Assembly: GCA_002104945.1 (NCBI GenBank) | Contig: MCFH01000084.1 | Location: forward strand, 1-64,000 | Source of the DNA: Piromyces finnis | Taxonomy: Eukaryota; Neocallimastigomycota; Neocallimastigomycetes; Neocallimastigales; Neocallimastigaceae | Direction of reading: 5' to 3' | Length of the DNA: 64,000 bases | Part shown: in pieces, positions 44,376 through 56,150 of the stretch | How the letters are laid out: the number at the start of each line of letters is the position of its first letter | Position numbering within the stretch: position 1 is the first letter of the stretch | Notes under the pieces: generated by a model | Seen by the model: the letters and a program-made list of their open reading frames with translations, nothing else | Database searches by the model: none | Told to the model about the DNA's origin: nothing | Made by a program: the position numbers and the translations under genes

Positions 44376-47065
44376 ATAACTGAATATTTGACTAAATAGA
44401 AAATTCTTAATAATTAGAATATAAATTTAAAGCATTTTTAATTTGATTTGAATTTATCAACAAAAGTCAATACAAATTTAGTTATTTAAAAAGTTATACA
44501 TTTATTAAAAAAAAAATTAATTTTATATTTAGTAAATTAAGATAATTTGAATGTAATAGTTTATTAAATAATTTATTAAACAAATGATTAAGAATAAATA
44601 ATTAAAATAATTTGAATTCAATATGAGGAGGTTTTACAAATTTAGTTGTTAAATAAATTATGTTTTTTATATTTAATAAATTAAAATAAATTAATTAAAT
44701 AAAGAATTTCTTATAATTGTAGAATAAATTCACAAATTTAATTTGATTTGAATTTATTATAAAGAAGTTATTTTATATCTAGTTAATAAGTTTATATTTT
44801 TATTAAGAAGTAAGTTTTATATTTAAAAGATTCAAATAACTTGAATAAATTAATATAGTAGTTTTGATTGAATAATTATAAAGTTAAATGAATATATAAT
44901 AAGAAATGAGTGTAATATTTTTTATTCTTAATAATATGATGGTAGTGAAATCAGAGCTAGAAAATTAATCTATTCTGGATCTGTTCTTAATTTCATTTAT
45001 CTGGATTTTATAAAGAATAAAATGAAAATAAAAAGAATCAAGAAAGAAGAACAATTCAGTAATGAAAATAATAAATTTGAAAATTCCAATGTTTTAAAAA
45101 GAAACTTAATGAATTACTGAATTGTGGAGGATTATAACAAAATGTTAAGTACATTCGTCCTATGGAAAATAATGTTATCTAAATAATTTTGATTATAATA
45201 AATGTAATTTAAGAAATAAATATGATTGTAATGTATTAGTATTGTAGAATTAGAAATAGCTATAATAGAAATTAATGAGGAATAGTTTTAGTAATAGTAA
45301 CAATTTGATAGTATAATAGTTAGTATTAATAATAATTAAAAAAAAATAGAATTAATAAATACAACAAATGAAAAAAAATATAATAAAATGTAATAAATAG
45401 AATAAATTAATAAATAGAATAAATTAATAAATAGAATAAGTTAATAAATATGATAAATGTAATAAATAGAATAAATTAATAAATAGAATAAGTTAATAAA
45501 TATGATAAATGTAATAAATATAATGAATAAAACAAATATAAATTAATGTAATATGTATAATAATTATAAGAGTTTTTAATAAATGAATAGTTTTTATGTA
45601 CTTAATAAAACGAACTTTATAAAGGAAAAAAAAAAGATTTTAATCTTTATACAATTCTTTTTAATGGAAGTATAATGAGATTGATAACTAAAATTACTAT
45701 ATATTGATTGTAGGAAATTAAATGATATAATTATTGAAATTCATATATTCCTTTAATCAATAAATAAGATAAATGGAGTAAAATATGTTTTTAAACTAAA
45801 TTTAAATATATCAATAGCTTAGTAAGAATTAAATAAGGTGATGAATTTAAATTTGCTTTAATCTTTATATGGCATTTTTAATTTATTATCATACCTTTTA
45901 TTCAAAAATGTATCAGCTCTATTTTAATATTTTAAGTGATGCTTTTGATGAAGTATTTTAATTACTTTATAATTAATAATATATAGTACAACATTATGTA
46001 TATGTTTATATCAATTCTGTGATGTTTTATTGATGATATTTAAATTTATGAATTCATTGTTAAATTTTTAAAAAAGAAATAATTTTATAATACCATATAT
46101 TGATAAATTATAAAATAATAGAGAATTATAAATATGCTAAAAGTATTTTAAAAACGTCTAAAAATGATAAATTTGTTAATTAAATTATAGTATTTACTTG
46201 ATGACTTGATACCACTTTTGTTTATTTAATAATAAGATTAAAAAAATAGTGGTAAAGTTAATATAATTATTGAATGATGTTTTTCCATTATTATTAATGA
46301 ATGTTAATTTTTTTACAAATATTTTATTACTAAGAATTTTGTTATATTTATTTGCTTAATAATAACCTTTAAAAAAAATATGTTCCACTTGGTTTAAAGT
46401 TTGTACAATAATAAAAAACATTTAATACTCTTTAAAGGTTATTTCCTTTATAATTTTAGAATTGTCTGTTTGATATATTTAATATAAATTTTATCACAGA
46501 CTTTCCATTTAAATGAGAGGGTGAACGAGATATTGTTCCAATATCTCCGTTGGTTAATAAAATCGAATTGATTGTTATATTGGAATCTACTTATAATATT
46601 TTATTGTAATCAACCAATCAATTTCAATTTTATACAAACTATGGATTTAATTTAAAATTTAATATTGAAATTTCTTCAGCTAATAAATCAAAGAAAGTTG
46701 AACAGATTATTATAAGTATTAATAAAAAGTATTAAAATTGTAAAATAGAATTTTGATCATGCATAAGAAGATTATAAAAGTCATGATGATCAAGAAGAAT
46801 TGAATAAATAAAAATTTGAAACTTAAGTAAATGTTTTGTTTTGAATACTTAAATAAAAAATGTTAATAGAAAACTAATTTATAAATAACCATAATCTGAA
46901 TATAAAAACAAATGGATTCTTGATGATTAAGTTTTAGATAAATTATTAGAATTATGTATAAGTAACAAGAATGATAATAAGAGTATAAATAAATTAAATA
47001 CTTATATATTTTTTTAACAATGTTATGATTTAGAAAAAGTAGTAACCATTTGTTATTTAAATTTC
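44376..47065 (+). pseudogene. N2 decayed gag-pol relic
   Basis: Noncoding A/T-rich sequence in which Tf-A pol can still be aligned by eye. Traces are a protease around 44940-45005 (ATTCTGGATCTGTTCTTAAT), RT at about 45690-46080 (TTGATTGTAGGAAATTAAAT; relic of YIDD near 46030) and integrase at about 46500-46730 (GAGAGGGTGAACGAGATATT). It is full of stops in all frames. Short AAATAGAAT-type repeats occur at 45400-45520. Confidence 0.75.
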
Positions 47066-47567
47066 TTCAAGAAAATAATCTCGCAGGAGCTCGACTTAAA
47101 GGGCGAGATTGTAAAGATATAAGATATATCTTTAGATTATTTAATAATTAATTATTAATTATTAAATAATAAATTAATATTTAGTAAAACTTATAAAATT
47201 TTTGAATAAATTTTATGGAATAATTTAATAATAAATTGTTTTATAATAATTCCGTTAAAATTAAATTAAGATAAATATTTAAAATAATTAAAATATTTTT
47301 TTAAATACTTTTTATTTAATTTTAGAATAGATTATACTTTTTTATTTAAATTTAGAATAGTTTAATAATTTTAACTTAGTTTTAAAAATAGATTTATTTA
47401 TATTTCAATAGGAAATATATTAAGAATAGTATTGATAATATTAAATTAATTTATAGAAAATACATGGGCTTTATTCAATTTTGAGTTTACTCAAATTGAA
47501 TTAAAAGTATAATGAATTAGTTTAGTTTAGTTCTGTTATTTTATTATTTAATTAAATTAGTTTTGCT
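47066..47567 (+). repeat. N2 PPT block and truncated 3' LTR
   Basis: AATCTCGCAGGAGCTCGACT is nearly identical to Tf-A, then AAAGGGCGAGAT precedes the LTR at 47110. AATCTCGC (47077-47084) and GCGAGATT (47103-47110) form a perfect 8-bp stem over the PPT. The LTR is cut at 47567 by the L7 LTR. Confidence 0.85.
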
Positions 47568-48223
47568 TGTTAAGGATTTCACTTCAGTTAGGTCGGAACG
47601 TACATATTTACCCTAAGTTTATCAATTAATTAAATAAATGAATTAGTAAATTTTTAAATAAATAATATTTTATTAACTTTATTTATTAATAAATTTTTAT
47701 TTAAAGAAAAATCTTTATTTATTAGTTATTATTATAATTAGAGTAAATATTAAATGTAATGAACTCTCGAAATTCCTAATGATAGGAATTTTCTCGAGTT
47801 TTTATACTATCTCTGATATTAAGGAATACATTTTAAATTTAATACATGACTAATTATTTATATTAATTAACTATTCTATAAATTAATTATATATTAATTA
47901 TATATGACTTTTCACTCGTGTTAAATTTAATAATTATAAAAGTCATATTATCAATCATTTGTAGAAGGAATGATTATTTTATAATTTAGTTTTAATTTCC
48001 TTCTTAATCAAATGAACAAAGAAATATTAATTCAAACTTTAATAAATATAAAATCTTAATAATTATAATTAATTAATATTTCTTAAAATATTATTTAATT
48101 ATGTTTTATAATAAAATATTTCTAATTAATTAAACGAATAAAACACTAATTAAATAAACAATCATGAATCCACTAATATTCATGACAATTAAATACATTA
48201 TTCTATTAATACAATATTTTACA
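47568..48223 (+). repeat. L7 LTR joining N2 to element E4
   Basis: 656 bp, TGTTAAGGATTTC ... AATATTTTACA. Its 3' end matches the end of the L4 LTR. Left flank (TTGCT) is N2 LTR and right flank (CTCAT) is E4 pol, with no duplication, so the two sides come from different insertions. Confidence 0.72.
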
Positions 48224-48232
48224 CTCATAGAC
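48224..48232 (+). other. Nine bases of E4 pol before the L6 insertion
   Basis: CTCATAGAC continues in the E1 pol sequence as CCTTATGATTG, which here resumes after L6 at 55207. The TAGAC (48228-48232) is the L6 target duplication. Confidence 0.75.
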
Positions 48233-48242
48233 TATAACGAAT
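48233..48242 (+). repeat. First 10 bp of an L6 LTR, split by E5
   Basis: TATAACGAAT corresponds to TGTAACGAAT of the copy at 34423. The rest follows E5 at 54783-55206. Confidence 0.75.
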
Positions 48243-49010
48243 TGTAAGAATAAATACTTATTATTTATTCTTAGTATTAAACATTACAAATAATTTATTT
48301 AGTTAATAATCATTAATCCATTGGATTATATTAATATATTTATTTATTATTATAGTTATTTGTTAAGTTAAATATTGTAAATATTTATTTAGTTAATAAT
48401 TATTCATTCGCTATATTAGATTAATTAATTTATTTAATTATGTATTTATACATTCATTTATATATATACTTGTATTATAAAAGATAAAACACATACTAAT
48501 TACATTAATAATATTATACAACTATATATTAGTATGTAATAGGAAATCGGATATTAAGGTTTTACCCGTTATCAACGGTTTTACTTAATATTACGATGAT
48601 TGGTATGATTAGAATATCAATCAAATAACTTTTTAGGTTTTTCTTCTAGTCTTTTCCTAAAAAGATTCTTGTTAAGATTAGAATGTTCTTAGAAATTTTA
48701 ATTTAATAGAATAAAACATATAAATAGTACTCTTGAGTTCGATTTGAGAAATCAAGAGTTATTATTATAAGATTAATTATAATAAATAACTTTATACAAA
48801 ATAATAAGTAATAAAATAAATATTAAAAAAACTATTAAATACACAAAATAATTCTGATACATTTGGTTTTGTTTATTATAATTTCTTATAATAAACTCAT
48901 TAAGTTAAGTTTCTAATTTTACCTTTATTTTCACATTTTAATAATAGTTTATATTATTAATTTAAAGCTAATAATTATTATTATATAATAAATATAATAT
49001 AATTATTACA
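48243..49010 (+). repeat. E5 5' LTR (family L5)
   Basis: TGTAAGAATAAATAC ... TAATTATTACA. It starts with an inverted repeat AAGAATAAATA/TTTATTCTT. TATAAATAG is at 48719-48727, and AAGAGTTATTATT at 48754-48766 is complementary to the PBS. Confidence 0.95.
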
Positions 49011-49022
49011 ATAATAACTCTT
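49010..49022 (+). promoter_or_regulatory. E5 self-priming primer-binding site
   Basis: AATAATAACTCTT is the exact reverse complement of AAGAGTTATTATT in the LTR at 48754-48766 (13 nt). The sequence differs wholly from the Tf-A primer but sits at the same position relative to the TATA box. Confidence 0.85.
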
Positions 49023-49169
49023 CTTTGTTACACAAAAAAAATTTTTTTTCACCAATCAATATACATATATAATATTATAAATTATTATATTTTGTTAAAT
49101 TTTTTAAATTTTTTTTTTCTCTCTCTTTTTTCTTTTTTTTGGATAAATAATAAGTCAACTACCTTTAAA
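49023..49169 (+). other. E5 leader
   Basis: Short A/T-rich leader with T tracts before the gag ATG at 49170. Confidence 0.6.
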
Positions 49170-49273
49170 ATGTCGGAAATTGTGCCAAAAGAAAACCTTG
49201 ATAATATTCAAGATAATGAAAGTAACCCTACCACTTCAAGGCTTGTAGAAGCGATGACCGAGTTTATACCTAC
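49170..49273 (+). CDS. gag: E5 gag, 5' part
   Basis: ATG at 49170 starts MSEIVPKENLDNIQDNE; the frame runs to EFIPT where a solo LTR is inserted. The in-frame upstream extension from 49092 (Phe/Leu-rich) is leader. Without the LTR and one copy of CCTAC the frame would run directly into 50075. Confidence 0.85.
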
Positions 49274-50069
49274 TGTAAAGATATAATATATATCTTTATA
49301 TTATTTAATAATTAATTATTAATTATTAAATAATAAATTAATATTTAGTAAAACTGATTATAAAATTTTTGAGTAAATTTTATGGAATAATTTAATAATA
49401 AATTATTTTATAATAATTCCGTTAAATTTAAGTTAAGATAAATATTTAAGTTTAAGGAATAAAAGAATTTTAATTAAATTTAAATATTTCAAATATTTTA
49501 AATATTCATAATAACTTTAAATACTTTCTTATTTAAATTTAGAATAGTTTAATAATAATATACTTTCTTATTTAAATTTAGAATAGTTTAATAATTTTAA
49601 CTGAGTTTTAAAAATAGATGTGTTTATATTTCAATAGGAAATATATTAAGAATAATATTGATAATATTAAATTAATTTATAGAAAATACATGGGCTTTAT
49701 TCAATTTTGAGTTTACTCAAATTGAATTAAAAGTATAATGAATTAGTTTAGTTTAGTTCTGTTATTTTATTATTTAATTAAATTAGTTTTGTTTATTTTA
49801 TATTAAATATATGTTTATTTAAATAGAATAATATATTAGAATATAATTATGAAAAAATATAAATACATGTAATTTTTATTTGTTAAATCGATGTAATTGT
49901 TATTTTCAATTTTTTAATTATTAACTATTATATAGTTAATAATCTTTTTAAGAGTTTTAAATAAAATGATTTTTAAAATAAAAATTTAATGTTTTATTTT
50001 TTATTTTTGTGTTAATAAAAATTGTTTTGTTTTAAGTATAAAATCTGTTTTAAATTTTATACTTTTACA
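49274..50069 (+). mobile_element. Solo L2 (N2-type) LTR with CCTAC duplication
   Basis: 796 bp, TGTAAAGATATAATA ... ATACTTTTACA, flanked by CCTAC at 49269-49273 and 50070-50074. It is longer than the N2 LTR because a ~50-bp TACTTTCTTATTTAAATTTA-type unit is duplicated near 49520-49600. It proves that N2-type elements moved after E5 inserted. Confidence 0.95.
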
Positions 50070-53000
50070 CCTACCTTCTTTTCTCCTAATGGCGTTCTTT
50101 CAAAGGAAAAAGAAGCAGGCTCCAAAGATAACATAATGGAGATTATTATTCAAAGTGAAGATTTCTTTAAAGATCATCCAAAATCTTTCTCAAGTGACGA
50201 ATCTAAGAATTCTTTCATCATTGGAAAACTTGATGGATTAGCCAGAAAGTGGGGTCTTTCTCTTCTAGTAGACGGAACTCTAAAAACTCTTAGTTTTGAA
50301 AATTTTAAGACTCTACTATTAAATAACTTTGAGACCGGGGATATACAAAAACAAAAGTATGTCCTTATGAACAATCTTTGGGAACTTATACAAACCCAAT
50401 TAGGTAAAGTTACGGAATACACTATCGAGTTTAGAAGATTAGCTGGAAGGATTGGATGGCCTGACGAGGTTTTTATCGATATCATTGGTAAGGGACTAAT
50501 TAACAAAGTGAGGGAAGAATTTGATAAATTGGATAGACCTAAGTCTCTTTTTGATGCCACAAATGCGATAATTAATATTGATAGAAAATGCTACCTGGAA
50601 AGTTACATAAGAAATGAAACCAATCCATTTAACAAAAGCAATGGTAAAAGGAAAAATTACTTTAGCAGAAGTGAAAGAAAAGCCAAACATCCAAAATTCT
50701 CGAAAGATAAACAAAGAAACAATATATTTTCTGCGAATTATACTCCAGATAAAGGTAAAACAATTACCACTACATGCTGTTTGATATTGAATGGAAGAAA
50801 TATTAGGATCAACTTTCTCATAGACTCGGGCTCTGCAAGAAGTTTCATTTGCAAAACATTTGTAAATATAAACAAAATACCAACTCTTGGATTGACATCC
50901 CCTGTCAATATATAACTTCCTAACAGTAAAAGTATGACAATAAAGCAATCAACAAAACCATTAAAACTCAAAATCATGGACCACATTGAAACTTACGAAT
51001 TCTGTATTGGAAATTTACAGCTCCATGGCATTTCTGGTATTTTGGGTCGTGATTGGCTCACAATACATAACCCATTCCTTAATTATAAAACAAACAAAAT
51101 ATACTTTCTCGAAAGATATTGTGGGAATCATTGCAATTCTGCTCGTGGTAACAAATTTGTCTTTCATTCTAAAGAAATCACAGCATCTATGTTAGACAAA
51201 GCAGAAAATGACTCGATAATACCAGACTCCATTTCCACGGATGAACTGTATGAATCAGATATATGTGCTGCGATGATGGATGAGAATCTACCAGAGGTAA
51301 GTATCAATCAGAAAGATAATGAAGATATTATCAAAAAACATTATTATGATCAAATGAATGTTTTTGTGAAGAAAAATGCGGATAAATTACCTCCGCATCG
51401 TGATTATGATATCTCAATTGACATCATTCCAGGTGGTCAGTTGTATTATGGACCAATTTACTCTCTCACGGTTAAAGAAATGGAAGCCCTGAAAGCATAT
51501 ATTGATGAAAACCTCTCCAAAGGATTTATAAGAAAATCGAGATCTCCGGCAGGTGCTCCCGTGCTCTTTGTCAAAAAACACGACGGTTCTCTTAGGCTTT
51601 GTGTCGACTACAGGCGGTTGAATGCGATAACTATAAGAAATAGTTATCCGATTCCTAAAATAAATGACTTAATAGAGTCGTTTAGAGGGGCTAAATTATT
51701 TTCTCGCTTAGATCTCAGATCTGCATATAATCTGGTTAGGATCAAAGAAGGTCATGAATATTTAACAGCTTTTAGAACGCCAATTGGCCATTTTGAATAT
51801 TTAGTAATGCCTTTCGGACTCCGGAATGCTCCTTCAGTATTCCAAAGATTTATTCAGGACATTCTATCTGATGCTATTGGTGTCTTTGCCCAAGTATATC
51901 TAGACGACATTATTATATACTCCCGAAACGAATCTGACCATATCAAACACGTAAAACAGATCTTAAATACATTAGCAAAAAACAGCCTTTACGCAAAGTT
52001 AGAGAAATGCGAGTTTCACGTGAAAGAAACTACTTTCCTCGGTTTTACTGTTTCTACGAATGGCCTAACAATGGACAAAAACAAAGTGAAATCAATAATT
52101 GAGTGGCCTGTCCCGAAAAATCTTAAAGAACTTCAAAGTTTTTTAGGATTGTGCAATTTCTATAGAAAGTTTATAAAAAACTTCGCTGAAATAATGGAAC
52201 CGCTCCGCAAACTCCTTAAGAAGAATTCTGAATTCAAATGGGATGGTTCTATTAATGAAGCATTTAATAAGCTAAAGAATTCCTTTTTAGAAAATGAACT
52301 TCTTATTTTCCCTGACCCTGAAAAGGAATTTGTAGTAGAAACAGACGCAAGCGACTTTGCTTTAGGATGTATTATTTCCCAAATATCTGAAGCCGATAAT
52401 TTATTACATCCAGTCGCTTTTTATTCAAGATCTTTAAGTAACGCTGAATTTAATTATACTATATACGACAAAGAGCTACTCGCAATAATCACGGCATTCG
52501 ACATCTGGAGGCATCATCTTGAGGGTGCCAAATATCCTGTGCAAATTATTACGTATCACCGAAATTTATTGTATTTTAAAAAACCTCAACATCTTAACCA
52601 GAGACAGATACGCTGGAGTATGTTTCTATCTAAATTTGACTATAGAATATCTTTTAGGCCAGGAGCTAGAGGGGGTAAACCAGATGCACTTTCAAGACGT
52701 CCAGATTACAAAAGAAATAAGACTGGTACAAATAGTCCTTTGCTTAAAGAAGAAGCCTTTTGCTGCACAATCCGTGACAGTATTAGTGGCCTTATTGAAG
52801 CCCAAAAGGACGATAAATTCTGCAAAGAGACTTTGGAAAAAATTAAAGATAAGTCAAACAATATAAAAAGTTCTTTATTTAGTCTTATTGATGGCGTATT
52901 GCATTTCCAAAATCGGATTATTTTACCATCTCCCCTCAGGGCAGGAATTCTTAGAAAATTTCATGACAACCCTCTAAGTGGCCATAGTGGTATTGATAAA

Positions 53001-54005
53001 ACCTTAGATCGAATTAAACGTTACTACTGGTGGCCGAATATGAAGAGGGATATCCAAAATTACGTTTCTTCATGTATTATATGTGGGAAATGTAAAACTC
53101 ACAGGCATAAGCCATATGGGAAAGTACAGCCTCTCCCAATCCCAAATAGACCTTGGGAAATAATTGGAGTCGATTTTATAGTATCTTTACCCACATTGCA
53201 AAATTGTACTTGTATCATGGTTGTCGGAGATCACTTAACTAAAATGATCCATCTAGTGCCCTGTGCTGATGTTCCTTCTGCTGACTTAACAGCTAAACTC
53301 TTATTATTCAATGTGTTCCGTTATCATGGTTTCCCAAAGATCGTTATTTCCGATCACGGTTCTCAGTTCTCCTCAGAATTCTGGACTTCACTCTGTTCTA
53401 CTCTTAATATTAAACCAAATATTGCTACCGCATTTCATCAACAATCCAATGGCCAAATAGAAAGAGCAAATGCTGTAGTAGAGCAATATTTAAGATGCTA
53501 CTGTTCAACAAGTCAAAGTGAATGGTGTTATTATCTACCCCTTTGTGAATTTGCTTACAACAACTCCCTACACAAATCCACAGGTAAGTCTCCTTTTTTT
53601 GCTAACTACGGATTCAATCCTAGTTGCGATATTAGCTCACCTCCAATTCTTTTAAAAGACAATGCATCTAATTTATTGAGAGACTGGTCATCTCATTTCA
53701 ATGCACTAAAGTCACAACTAGCGAAAGCAAAAGATGATTTCAAAAAATATTCAGATTCTAAAATATCATCTGGTCCTATATTGAATGTGAATGATATGGT
53801 ATGGCTTAAAAGACACTATTTTACAAATGAGCCTTCAAAAAAACTATCTTCTCAATATTTAGGACCTTTCAAAATTATTGAAAAAAGGGATAGAATGAAC
53901 TACCGTTTGGAATTACCAGAATCTATGTGAATTCATCCGGTATTTCATATCTCCCAGCTAGAACCTTATATTAAAAGGAATAACGAGCTAATAGATTCTT
54001 TATAA
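50070..54005 (+). pseudogene. gag-pol: E5 gag-pol with two nonsense codons
   Basis: One frame: Gag core (SFSSDESKNSFIIGKLDGLA; TEYTIEFRRLAGRIGWPDE), no zinc knuckle, protease INFLIDSGSARSF (Asp codon 50823), RT ([29 protein letters not shown]), RNase H (ETDASDFALG), integrase HHCC (HDNPLSGHSGIDKT...CIICGKCK) and DDE (ISDHGSQFSSEFW; QSNGQIERANAVVEQ). There is no chromodomain. A TAA at 50913-50915 interrupts the protease and a TGA at 53928-53930 precedes IHPVFHISQLEPY; both fit C-to-T changes of CAA and CGA. RNase H has TYHRNL where the family has TDH, losing a catalytic Asp. Confidence 0.93.
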
Positions 54006-54014
54006 AAGGAGCAA

Positions 54015-54782
54015 TGTAAGAATAAATACTTATTATTTATTCTTAGTATTAAACATTACAAATAATTTATTTAGTTAATAATCATTAATCCATTGGATTA
54101 TATTAATATATTTATTTATTATTATAGTTATTTGTTAAGTTAAATATTGTAAATATTTATTTAGTTAATAATTATTCATTCGCTATATTAGATTAATTAA
54201 TTTATTTAATTATGTATTTATACATTCATTTATATATATACTTGTATTATAAAAGATAAAACACATACTAATTACATTAATAATATTATACAACTATATA
54301 TTAGTATGTAATAGGAAATCGGATATTAAGGTTTTACCCGTTATCAACGGTTTTACTTAATATTACGATGATTGGTATGATTAGAATATCAATCAAATAA
54401 CTTTTTAGGTTTTTCTTCTAGTCTTTTCCTAAAAAGATTCTTGTTAAGATTAGAATGTTCTTAGAAATTTTAATTTAATAGAATAAAACATATAAATAGT
54501 ACTCTTGAGTTCGATTTGAGAAATCAAGAGTTATTATTATAAGATTAATTATAATAAATAACTTTATACAAAATAATAAGTAATAAAATAAATATTAAAA
54601 AAACTATTAAATACACAAAATAATTCTGATACATTTGGTTTTGTTTATTATAATTTCTTATAATAAACTCATTAAGTTAAGTTTCTAATTTTACCTTTAT
54701 TTTCACATTTTAATAATAGTTTATATTATTAATTTAAAGCTAATAATTATTATTATATAATAAATATAATATAATTATTACA
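54015..54782 (+). repeat. E5 3' LTR (family L5)
   Basis: 768 bp, apparently identical to 48243-49010. The purine tract AAAAGGAGCAA precedes it. Confidence 0.95.
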
Positions 54783-55206
54783 CGAATACTAGAAATAACT
54801 AAACTGTCTTAGTGGTTAGTAGCTAAGACTTTGAGTCTGAATGACACTAGTTCAAGAATAGATACTATTTTAAGAAATTATGATTTTATTTTATTTTATT
54901 TTTAAATTTTATTTTATATGAAGATTATTGATTGGTTAAGAATTTTAAGTTGAAAAAATTTTATAAATTAATTTAAAAAATTTTTAGTATAAATACGAGT
55001 GAATTTTCCCAAATATTTTAAAGAATCGAGATTTTATTAATAAATAATTATATTATTAAACACTAACTTATTAAGTTAAATTCTATGTGTTTTTAATATT
55101 TTTATAAATTAATAATTTACAGAATATTTTAAAGTTTTAATATTACTAAGTTATTTAGTAAATATTATAATTTGTTTTTTTATTGTTAAAGACACATTTC
55201 TTTACA
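54783..55206 (+). repeat. L6 LTR, remainder after E5, TAGAC duplication
   Basis: With 48233-48242 this makes a ~429-bp LTR ending CATTTCTTTACA. TAGAC at 48228-48232 and 55207-55211 is its duplication. It has TATAAATACG near 55001. Near the start is a tRNA-like stretch (TTAGTGGTTAGTAGCTAAG, then CTAGTTCAAGAATAG), possibly derived from tRNA-Gln. Confidence 0.82.
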
Positions 55207-56150
55207 TAGACCTTATGATTGTGAAATCAAACTTAAGGATGATTCAACTTTATTTTATGGACCATTGTATCCATTAACTGAAGTTGAAAGAGAGGAACTT
55301 AAAAAATAAATAGATGATAATTTAAATAAAGGTTTTATTAGGAAATCATCATCTCCTGCCGGTGCCCCTATCTTGTTTATTAAAAAGAAGGATGGCTCCC
55401 TAAGACTTTGTATCGGTTATAGGAAGTTGAATGATATTACCATTCGTAATTCATATCCTTTACCTTTAATTAGTGACCTTTTGGATAGAGTAAAAAATGC
55501 TAAGATTTTCACCAAATTAGACCTTAAATCCGCTTATAATCTTGTTCGTATTAAAGAAGGCAATGAATACAAAACGGCTTTTCGTACTAGATATGGACAT
55601 TTTGAATATCTGGTTATGCCTTTTGGATTAAAGAATGCACCTGCAACCTTCCAACACTTCATTAATGATGTTCTTAGTGACTATTTGGACGATTTTGTTA
55701 TCTCATATATTGATGATATTCTTATTTATTCTAATAATATCGAAGAACATCATGAACTTGTTAAAAAGGTACTTAAGAAACTACTTGAAAATAACCTTTA
55801 TGTTAAATTAGAAAAATGTGAGTTTGATGTTAAGAAAACACTTTTCTTGGATATGTCATTTCAAAAGATGGGTTACAAATGGACGAAAATAAAGTTAAAG
55901 CAATTCTCGATTGGCCGGTTCCCAAGAATGTTAAAGAGGTTCAGTCTTTTATTGGTTTATGTAACTATTACAGAATTTTCATTGAAGACTTTGCTAAAAT
56001 TGCAAACCCTCTTCACAAACTCACTAGAAAGAATGTTGCTTTTAACTGGGTGAAAGAAGATCAGGACGCTTTTATTTTATTAAAAACTTTGTTCACGTCA
56101 GCTCCTATTCTGAAACATGCGGATAGTAATAAACAATTTATTGTAGAAAC
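55207..56150 (+). pseudogene. E4 pol fragment: RT to start of RNase H
   Basis: Homologous to E1 pol from HRPYDCEIK to QFIVET. Damage: TAT to TAA at about 55307 ([11 protein letters not shown]), CIGYRKLN instead of CIDYRKLN in RT motif A region, and a one-base deletion near 55842 that moves the frame. YIDDILIYS is intact. It is cut at GAAAC by E3 and resumes at 61880. Confidence 0.9.

Larger units (their letters stand above)
41533..47567 (+). mobile_element. N2: coding-dead LTR element with amplified leader hairpins
   Basis: 5' LTR 41533-42266, PBS identical to Tf-A (42267-42278), leader, eight hairpin repeats, a heavily decayed pol relic, a conserved PPT block and a 3' LTR truncated at 47567. 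No frame longer than a few dozen codons remains. A solo LTR of this family inside the young element E5 shows recent mobility. The best reading is a non-autonomous derivative mobilised by Tf-A proteins. Confidence 0.85.
48243..54782 (+). mobile_element. E5: young Ty3-type element with identical LTRs
   Basis: Both LTRs are 768 bp and I found no difference by eye. The target duplication is CGAAT (48238-48242, 54783-54787). PBS is self-primer type. Gag-pol is one frame broken by two nonsense codons and by a solo N2-type LTR. It is inserted in an L6 LTR that itself sits in E4 pol. Confidence 0.95.

Noticed and set aside
44376-47065. Intact but diverged polyprotein in N2
   Set aside because: All frames are full of stops; only short relics align with Tf-A pol.
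54783-55206. L6 as a tRNA-derived SINE
   Set aside because: TG/CA termini, exact 5-bp duplications and lack of a poly(A) or simple tail fit an LTR better.
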